This document shows, in pieces, positions 13,220 to 17,933 of a DNA stretch of 17,933 nucleotides. The notes beneath the pieces are model-generated. The model was not told the origin of the DNA and searched no databases. It saw nothing but the letters and a program-made list of their open reading frames with translations. A program made the position numbers and the translations under genes. Position 1 is the first letter of the stretch. Each line of letters opens with the position of its first letter. Source of the stretch: Methanothrix sp. (GTDB taxonomy: Archaea; Halobacteriota; Methanosarcinia; Methanotrichales; Methanotrichaceae). The stretch spans positions 1 through 17,933 of the forward strand of contig WOYM01000096.1 of assembly GCA_011620785.1 (NCBI GenBank), given 5' to 3'.

Positions 13220-13680
13220 CAGCTTTTCACCTCGGTCAGGACCATCTCCACAGTCACGGTCTGGGTGTTCTTGGGGGTTGCTCTTCCCATGGCCCGGGGC
13301 ATCCATCCCTGGATGGTTCTGCCCGTGAGAGTGCCGGCATGGTAGATCCTGAGTTTCTCTGACTCCATGCCTTTATACTCGCCGTTGGCGATGGCATTAT
13401 CCAGGACCTTCAGGACCTCTCGTGCCGCCTTCTCGGGATATCTGCCTGCATCCCAGCCCATCAGGCCGCGCCTGTGGGCTACATTCCTGTTGTATCGCTT
13501 GAAAGGAACAGGCCTCTTCAAGGCGATCACATCTTCCAGATAGTCTCGGGCACGGTTAGCCCGCATGCCTCTTAGCGTCCTGCAGATCTCGCGGGCATGC
13601 TTTGGTGAGATGTGAAGCTCCATCCCCATGGCCCTTGAAGAGCGTCCTGCAGGCGTAAGCGAATAGTTCAATCTGCCCAA
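13219..13680 (-). CDS. rpl22: Ribosomal protein uL22 (L22), probable TTG start
   Basis: 153 residues from the TTG at 13680. It lines the polypeptide exit tunnel with a long beta hairpin. The start M-GRLNYSL matches relatives starting MARINYS, whereas the GTG at 13686 adds two residues and is part of GAGGTG, the ribosome binding site. Family marks are AMGMELHISPKHAREICRTLRG, the KRYNRNVAHRRG loop, and a C-terminal hairpin region (IYHAGTLTGRTIQGWMPRAMGRATPKN) that is very conserved in archaea. It ends sharing one base with the uS3 start. Confidence 0.94.
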   Translation of the reverse strand: MGRLNYSLTPAGRSSRAMGMELHISPKHAREICRTLRGMRANRARDYLEDVIALKRPVPFKRYNRNVAHRRGLMGWDAGRYPEKAAREVLKVLDNAIANGEYKGMESEKLRIYHAGTLTGRTIQGWMPRAMGRATPKNTQTVTVEMVLTEVKS

Positions 13681-13685
13681 TCTCA

Positions 13686-13691
13686 CACCTC
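13686..13691 (-). promoter_or_regulatory. Ribosome binding site deciding the uL22 start
   Basis: GAGGTG on the minus strand, overlapping the uS19 TGA stop. The TTG at 13680 follows after five bases. The in-frame GTG at 13686 lies within this site and so is unlikely to be the start. Confidence 0.55.
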
Positions 13692-14100
13692 ACTTCAGCG
13701 GCACATACTTGCTTGATCTGGTAGCGCCCACGCCTGCGGCTCCGTGCTGGACGCGACCGCGCGTCATAGCGAACTCGCCGAAGAAGTGCCCGATCATCTC
13801 GGGCATGACCTCTACCTTCTCAAAGCTCTTGCCGTTATAGATCTCGATGTTCTTGCCCACCATGTCCGGCAGAATTAGCATGTTCCGGATGTGGGTCCGA
13901 ACTGAGTCTTTGTTCTTCAGGTTTGCCAGGAGATTCTTGTTCTCCTTAGCAAGACCTCTCTTGATCGATCTGCGCTGCCGCGCTGGGAACAGCCCGGCAA
14001 GCTCCTCTATGCTTAACTTGGCGAGGTCGGCCATCTTCCGGCCCCGATACAAGAACTCTTCCTTTCTCTTGGGAAGCTTGGATCCTGCTTTCTTTGCCAA
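13690..14100 (-). CDS. rps19: Ribosomal protein uS19 (S19), probable TTG start
   Basis: 136 residues from the TTG at 14100, an archaeal-length S19 (eukaryotic S15), located in the small-subunit head near the A site. The start M-AKKAGSKLPKRKEEFLYRG matches relatives starting MAKK; a GTG at 14109 would add three residues with no support. The conserved core has MLILPDMVGKNIEIYNGK, then MPEMIGHFFGEFAMTR and the C-terminal HGAAGVGATRSSKYVPLK, all diagnostic. The binding site AGGTGAT overlaps the uL2 stop. uL22 follows after nine bases. Confidence 0.94.
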   Translation of the reverse strand: MAKKAGSKLPKRKEEFLYRGRKMADLAKLSIEELAGLFPARQRRSIKRGLAKENKNLLANLKNKDSVRTHIRNMLILPDMVGKNIEIYNGKSFEKVEVMPEMIGHFFGEFAMTRGRVQHGAAGVGATRSSKYVPLK

Positions 14101-14104
14101 AACT

Positions 14105-14111
14105 ATCACCT
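14105..14111 (-). promoter_or_regulatory. Ribosome binding site deciding the uS19 TTG start
   Basis: AGGTGAT on the minus strand, beginning in the uL2 TAG stop and ending four bases before the TTG at 14100. It is an extended match to the archaeal 16S rRNA tail. The GTG at 14109 is inside it. Confidence 0.65.
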
Positions 14112-14823
14112 AGCGCTTACCGGTTCTCCGTGCGGCGATCGAGCCGACCTTTCGGCCGGGAGGTGTATTCCTGCTGACCGTCTTGGGCCTGCCTGGATGC
14201 TGACGGCCGCCGCCGCCGAAGGGATGGTCTACGGCGTTCATTGCCACCCCTCTGACCACGGGCCAGTTCTTGGGCTTGGAGCGGTACTTGAAGAAGCTCT
14301 TTCCTGCCTTAACCAGGGGCTTGTCCAGACGGCCGCCTCCCGCTACCACTCCTATGGTTGCCATGCATTTCGGGTTGAGCCATTTCATCTCCCCGCTGGG
14401 GAGCTGGACCACGGTTTGGCCCACATCATGAGCCACGAGGATGGCACAGACTCCTGAAGAGCGAGCGAACTGGCCGCCATGCCCGGGCTGCGACTCGACG
14501 TTGCAGATAGGTATGCCCTCAGGTATCTCCGAGAGAGGGAGAGTATTTCCCGGCTCGATTGGCGCGGATATGCCGCAGGCTATCTCCTGGCCGATGCAGA
14601 CCCCCTCTGGGACCAGGATGTACCTCATCTCGCCACTGCTCAGGGCCACCAGGCCCACGGGAGCAGTTCGAGCTGGGTCTCGCATAATATCCTGGACGAT
14701 GCCCTTGACGGTCTCGTTCTGATCTCTTTTCAGGTGCTTGATGTCTGCTCTGTACCGGTGAGAGGGTGCCCTATACCTAGGACCTCCTGCGCCTCTATTT
14801 TGAGATATGATTCGATGTCCCAT
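14110..14823 (-). CDS. rpl2: Ribosomal protein uL2 (L2)
   Basis: A 237-residue archaeal-type L2 (eukaryotic L8), needed for subunit joining and near the peptidyl transferase centre. It begins MGHRIISQNRGAGGPRYRAP. The conserved NAVDHPFGGGGRQHPGRP segment carries the functionally important His at residue 200. The C terminus ends in the usual basic TPPGRKVGSIAARRTGKR. Length is normal for archaea and shorter than bacterial L2. The ATG is 10 bases after the uL23 stop, with AGGTGTAA starting in that TAG stop as binding site. Confidence 0.97.
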   Translation of the reverse strand: MGHRIISQNRGAGGPRYRAPSHRYRADIKHLKRDQNETVKGIVQDIMRDPARTAPVGLVALSSGEMRYILVPEGVCIGQEIACGISAPIEPGNTLPLSEIPEGIPICNVESQPGHGGQFARSSGVCAILVAHDVGQTVVQLPSGEMKWLNPKCMATIGVVAGGGRLDKPLVKAGKSFFKYRSKPKNWPVVRGVAMNAVDHPFGGGGRQHPGRPKTVSRNTPPGRKVGSIAARRTGKR

Positions 14824-14833
14824 TGTATTACAC

Positions 14834-15082
14834 CTACAGCAGTCCTAGCCTTGTGGCCAACTCGTTCGCGCTGCCCTCTCCGGCCAGCTTCACTACCGCC
14901 TTCTTCTGTCCCTGAGAGGTGATCATGGTCCTGACTGCCAGGACATCGACATCATAAAGATCCTCCAGGGCCTTTTTGATTTGAGGCTTGGTGGCATTTG
15001 TGTTCACCAGGAACTCCAGGGTGTCGTCGGAGTCGATCATGCTGGTGACCTTTTCTGTAACATAGGGGCTCTTGATAATCAT
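14834..15082 (-). CDS. rpl23: Ribosomal protein uL23 (L23)
   Basis: 82 residues, the compact archaeal form without the bacterial loop. It sits at the tunnel exit, where SRP and SecY dock. MIIKSPYVTEKVTSMIDSDD, then LEFLVNTNATKPQIKKALEDLYDV and a final VNT-like VVKLAGEGSANELATRLGLL match the family. The ATG overlaps the uL4 stop by ATGA. Confidence 0.95.
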   Translation of the reverse strand: MIIKSPYVTEKVTSMIDSDDTLEFLVNTNATKPQIKKALEDLYDVDVLAVRTMITSQGQKKAVVKLAGEGSANELATRLGLL

Positions 15083-15852
15083 TGATTTGCCTCCGGGGAG
15101 CCTTTTCCTGCCAGCTTCTCAAGGGATGATTCAGTCCATACGGTAAGTCTGCCTGCCCGGGTTCCAGGGGCGAGCAGCTCTGCATTCAGCATGTCCACGG
15201 TGACGAAGTCAACCCCTGGAAGGTTCCGGGCTGCCTTTCCCAGGCCTGCGTCGTTGCCAGCGACGATGAGCAAGCTCTTTCTGCCTTTGTATTTCCTTCC
15301 CCGCAGCTTTCCCTTGCCGGCACGGATGTGCCTTCCTGCTTTTGCCCTCAGGACGTCATCCCAGAGGCCCGCTGCCATCAGGAACTTGATGATATCCGAG
15401 GTCTTGCTAAGGGCCTCGAGATCGTTCTTGGCCACGACCGGCAGCTCTCGGGAGAACTTGTGGCCCCGGGCCTCGACCAGGCCGGATGAGGCGGTAGCTG
15501 CAATAGCTGATCGGATGGCTTTTCTTCTCTCCTTCTTATTGACCTTCTCGCTGTAGACGGCGTTTGGCTGTGGCGCATGCGATCTGCGGCCGCCCACTGC
15601 CATGGGAACGCCTGCTGCTCTCCTGCCGTTCTTAAGCCTGAGAACCCTGGAGGTGCCGTGTCCCGTGCCCCAGGAGACGGCGGAGGTGTTCATGCCGGCA
15701 TAAAAGTGCGGCCCATAAGCCTGAAGCCTGTTTGCCTGGGCAGCCAGAACCGCTCTCTTGATGATATCCGGCCGGTACTCCTCCTCAAAGACTGCTGGCA
15801 GCTCTATCTCGCCAGCCGCGTTTCCCGATAGATCTATAACATTGGTTTTCAT
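15079..15852 (-). CDS. rpl4: Ribosomal protein uL4 (archaeal L4/eukaryotic L4 type)
   Basis: 257 residues, the archaeal L4 size. A globular domain surrounds a long extended loop (about 50-105) that reaches the narrowest part of the polypeptide tunnel. The loop holds SWGTGHGTSRVLRLKNGRR and RRSHAPQPNAVYSEKVNKKE, both diagnostic. The second half has AGKGKLRGRKYKGRKSLLIV and a closing LNAELLAPGTRAGRLTVWTE. The ATG lies three bases after the uL3 stop, with GGGGGT upstream inside uL3. The end overlaps uL23. Confidence 0.96.
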   Translation of the reverse strand: MKTNVIDLSGNAAGEIELPAVFEEEYRPDIIKRAVLAAQANRLQAYGPHFYAGMNTSAVSWGTGHGTSRVLRLKNGRRAAGVPMAVGGRRSHAPQPNAVYSEKVNKKERRKAIRSAIAATASSGLVEARGHKFSRELPVVAKNDLEALSKTSDIIKFLMAAGLWDDVLRAKAGRHIRAGKGKLRGRKYKGRKSLLIVAGNDAGLGKAARNLPGVDFVTVDMLNAELLAPGTRAGRLTVWTESSLEKLAGKGSPEANQ

Positions 15853-15855
15853 TGC

Positions 15856-16860
15856 TCAGACCCCCTGCTTGGATTCCTGGCTCACATGGAGCAGCTCGGG
15901 AGCTTTCACGAAGTTCTTTCCTGGCCTCATGGCATGCCTCATCCGCACGAGCCTCTTGATGGGGCCGGGAACGCTTCCTTTGATCAGGATGTACTGATTC
16001 TTGACCACGCCATAGCCGGGGAATCCCCCGTCCGGGGTGATCTTCGATCCGTCGGTGCCGATGAACATGAGCCTCTTATTAAATTCCGTCCTCTGGTGGT
16101 AGCCCATCTGGCCCAGCTGGGGAACGCGCCAGCTGATATGGGCTGGATGCCAGGGGCCCAGGTTGCCCACATGGCGGACTTTGCCTGTGCGAGCATGCTT
16201 TCTCTTGGCCATGGCGATTCCCCAGCGCCTGACTGGTCCCTGGGTGCCTTTGCCCTTGGTAACGGCAGATGTGTCCATCAGGTCGCCCAGCTCAAATACG
16301 CTGGAGATCGGGACCTGCTGGCCCAGCAGCGTCTGGGCAAAGGAGAGTCTGTCATTCATCGAGCCGCCGTTGATTGGCATCTCCATGATCTCAGGAACCT
16401 TCTTGGGAATTCCAGATACTAGTGTGGGATTGGTGTGCACCAGGACGCGAACATCGGCGATGTCCTCGCCCAGGGCAACCAGATCTCCGGGGGCGGTTCC
16501 TCGGGTCTTCTTGGGAACGGTCATCGCTCGGGAGAGCTCGGGGCTCAGGTTCTCTGCCCAAAGCTCGCCTGCCGGGCGCAGGCCGCCATTGTAGCTCTCG
16601 TAGGCGCGCACAGCCACCACGTTCATGGGGGGGACCTCAAGAACGGTCACGGGGGTGCTGATCTCCATGCCCTCGGTGAGGCTGCGCGGTCGGTCATCTA
16701 TCATCATGACATGGGTCATGCCTGCTTTGTAGCCGGCGAAGCCTGCTATCCTGGCCTTGTCCTCCTCGAGCCAGCTTCTGATTCTGGGGACCTCGCTCTT
16801 GGCCCTCTTTCTGGGGCTGTAGGCCAGCGAACCTCGTCTAGGTCGGTGTATTGTTGCCAT
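15856..16860 (-). CDS. rpl3: Ribosomal protein uL3 (L3)
   Basis: 334 residues, normal for archaeal L3, a protein needed to start large-subunit assembly. It begins MATIHRPRRGSLAYSPRKRA. FAGYKAGMTHVM is at 41-52. VTKGKGTQGPVRRWG (200-214) leads into the tryptophan-finger region GPWHPAHISWRVPQLGQMGY (235-254) that approaches the peptidyl transferase centre. HQRTEFNKR follows at 255-263. The ATG directly abuts the stop of the SPOUT methyltransferase gene, and GGAGG lies six bases upstream. It opens the ribosomal part of the operon. Confidence 0.97.
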   Translation of the reverse strand: MATIHRPRRGSLAYSPRKRAKSEVPRIRSWLEEDKARIAGFAGYKAGMTHVMMIDDRPRSLTEGMEISTPVTVLEVPPMNVVAVRAYESYNGGLRPAGELWAENLSPELSRAMTVPKKTRGTAPGDLVALGEDIADVRVLVHTNPTLVSGIPKKVPEIMEMPINGGSMNDRLSFAQTLLGQQVPISSVFELGDLMDTSAVTKGKGTQGPVRRWGIAMAKRKHARTGKVRHVGNLGPWHPAHISWRVPQLGQMGYHQRTEFNKRLMFIGTDGSKITPDGGFPGYGVVKNQYILIKGSVPGPIKRLVRMRHAMRPGKNFVKAPELLHVSQESKQGV

Positions 16861-17700
16861 TTAGTCCTCCAAACTCATCAGGTTGAGAAGGGCGAGGGTG
16901 GCGAAAACCGCTTCCTCCACTCGAACCGTCTCTGTTCCCTGATGGGGAATGGTGTTGATCATTTCATACCTCTTCATTGATTCTTTACTCAAGAACGCAT
17001 CTAGCCCTCGTGCGGGTGAGCCGAAGGCCACCGCAAGGTCGCATTTGCAGCCCGATTGGACCAACTCCTGGAGTACCTGGGGCGTTATAGCCCGACCGCT
17101 TCTGGAGGCAAGAACGATCCGGGTATCTCTCATTGATTCCAGATAGCCCTCCAGGCTATCCACTACCTCGGTCTCGTACCCCCAGTAATGAGGTATATCC
17201 TTCTGGTCCACAGGCTCAGCGGCGAGCGGTTCCTGCGAAAAGATTCTGACGTTTAGGCGTTGCCCTACCGGATACTTTTCTCCGGTGCGAAGGGGAATTG
17301 GGCGATTGATTCCGATTTCCACCCATACGCCGCCATCAGATCCGACGCTTTCAACGACTGCTCCGACGCGAAACTCGCCAATCTTGAGCGATTCTGATTT
17401 TGAGTTGATGGGATGATGACTTGTGCGCAGCGGGGGCAGCATTCCCACGTGGCGCAGCTCCTCTTTGCGGGGGATGAGCAGCTTCCTCAGATATTGAGGG
17501 GTTTCCATGTAGCGCAGGATCATGGATATGAACCGGGAATCGTTGTATTCCTGATCCCGGTAGATCACTATGCGGCTCACACGGAAGACTGCTGCTGCCC
17601 TTGCGATCTGGCCAACTTTGAGCGTGTTGACACGCGTATCCCTGCTCTCCATGGTGAGAGAGGACGGGATAAGGATGGCTCTCTCGCAGCGTCCAGTCAT
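16861..17700 (-). CDS. SPOUT-family RNA methyltransferase (C9orf114/SPOUT1-like, DUF171)
   Basis: 279 residues. The protein resembles the archaeal/eukaryotic SPOUT family often encoded just before rpl3 and annotated as a putative RNA (uridine N3) methyltransferase. Features in order are an N-terminal half-domain (AILIPSSLTMESRD, 8-21, and FRVSRIVIYRD, 39-49), an inserted OB-like domain (about 95-165, GAVVESVGSDGGVWVEIGI), and a C-terminal trefoil-knot part with VAFGSPARGLDAF (224-236) and NTIPHQGTETVRVEEAVFATLALLN (249-273, given in parts), which should bind S-adenosylmethionine. The start is the ATG at 17700 behind AGGAGGG; a GTG at 17718 overlaps that site. It is the first gene after the TATA promoter and abuts rpl3. 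The target RNA is not deducible here. Confidence 0.87.
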   Translation of the reverse strand: MTGRCERAILIPSSLTMESRDTRVNTLKVGQIARAAAVFRVSRIVIYRDQEYNDSRFISMILRYMETPQYLRKLLIPRKEELRHVGMLPPLRTSHHPINSKSESLKIGEFRVGAVVESVGSDGGVWVEIGINRPIPLRTGEKYPVGQRLNVRIFSQEPLAAEPVDQKDIPHYWGYETEVVDSLEGYLESMRDTRIVLASRSGRAITPQVLQELVQSGCKCDLAVAFGSPARGLDAFLSKESMKRYEMINTIPHQGTETVRVEEAVFATLALLNLMSLED

Positions 17701-17708
17701 CAGGTTTT

Positions 17709-17715
17709 CCCTCCT
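17709..17715 (-). promoter_or_regulatory. Ribosome binding site of the SPOUT gene
   Basis: AGGAGGG on the minus strand, eight bases before the ATG at 17700. It overlaps the alternative GTG start at 17718 only by adjacency and favours the ATG. Confidence 0.6.
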
Positions 17716-17729
17716 CACAAGAGAGTGGA

Positions 17730-17740
17730 TATATAAAAAG
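17730..17740 (-). promoter_or_regulatory. TATA promoter of the ribosomal protein superoperon
   Basis: CTTTTTATATA on the minus strand contains TTTATATA (17737-17730), a near-consensus archaeal TATA box, with a purine-rich BRE-like CAAACC just upstream. It is the only strong promoter motif I see for the whole leftward gene series. Standard spacing puts the start of transcription near 17707, which would leave a leader of only about 7 bases and would cut off the Shine-Dalgarno at 17709-17715; a start a few bases earlier would include it. Confidence 0.7.
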
Positions 17741-17933
17741 GTTTGGAAGGGAGATAACGGACGCGTTCCGATAATCGCTCAGTATGGGCTGAGCCATGAT
17801 GGAAAATAAAAAATACTTGTTATCAACAATTGTCATGTCTGAGAGCTTTGAAAAACCCAACATAAATAAGACTTAAAGAATGCCTGTCAATATTTTCGAT
17901 CCGTTCAGTGATAATTCATGATAATTTCACCTT
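17741..17933. other. AT-rich non-coding region upstream of the operon
   Basis: No gene is supported here on either strand. It contains a perfect 6-bp hairpin, GCTCAG/CTGAGC (17777-17794, loop TATGGG), several A/T runs, and near the edge a direct repeat TGATAATT at 17909-17916 and 17919-17926, one helical turn apart. It may hold regulatory sites for the superoperon or for a gene beyond the window. Confidence 0.4.

Noticed and set aside
13220..13306. Longer uS3 start inside uL22
   Set aside because: The added 29 residues are an out-of-frame reading of the uL22 C terminus; the ATG at 13219 has a good binding site and matches the family start.
16435..16980. A 181-codon plus-strand open frame
   Set aside because: It lies wholly opposite uL3 and the SPOUT gene, has no recognisable motifs, and is a by-product of GC-rich codon bias.

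Overview
The window is archaeal and looks euryarchaeal. Its ribosomal proteins are of the archaeal/eukaryotic kind (eL32, eL19, eS4, and uL3, uL2 and uS5 with archaeal motifs). It carries an RNase P protein (Rpp29), a Cbf5-type pseudouridine synthase, an Oxa1-like DUF106 protein and a tRNA-Ser with a bulge-helix-bulge intron. Ribosome binding sites read as parts of AGGAGGTGATCC, and promoters have TATA boxes. Gene order and protein starts (for example MAKK-G-KLPKRK in uS19) resemble Methanosarcinales-type methanogens. My best guess is a Methanothrix (Methanosaeta)-like organism, but this is inference from memory and not a search result.

Layout. Positions 1-140 hold a T-rich terminator-like stretch and the promoter of a plus-strand flavoprotein disulfide oxidoreductase gene (141-1547). 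A short convergent spacer with hairpins and a T7 run follows (1548-1639). Everything else is on the minus strand, transcribed from right to left. A TATA promoter near 17730 precedes a SPOUT-family RNA methyltransferase gene. Then come uL3, uL4, uL23, uL2, uS19, uL22, uS3, uL29, Rpp29, uS17, uL14, uL24, eS4, uL5, uS14, uS8, uL6, eL32, eL19, uL18, uS5, uL30, uL15, SecY, DUF106 insertase, cytidylate kinase and Cbf5, and finally tRNA-Ser(GGA). No gap between consecutive genes exceeds 21 bases and most genes touch or overlap, so this is probably one superoperon (S10, spc and a translation/secretion tail fused) of about 16 kb.

How it works together. The operon makes 22 ribosomal proteins, two parts of the membrane insertion apparatus (SecY and the EMC3/Oxa1-like protein), and a set of RNA-processing factors: a SPOUT methyltransferase, the RNase P protein and the H/ACA guide RNP pseudouridine synthase. 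It ends in a tRNA that needs RNase P and the splicing endonuclease to mature. Many stop codons lie inside the Shine-Dalgarno sequence of the next gene, and others overlap the next start as ATGA or GTGA, so translational coupling is a clear theme. At least four ribosomal protein genes (uS19, uL22, uS8, uL18) are best read as starting with TTG.

No new defence, mobile or biosynthetic system is visible. The points worth a second look are the 16-base tRNA intron, the TTG/stop-in-SD architecture, the forced N-terminal extension of Cbf5, the Ala/Pro plus acidic tail of uS3, and the operon's abrupt end at a tRNA and a convergent, more AT-rich redox gene. uS14 (9440-9592) is a 50-residue gene, easily missed because it is so small.
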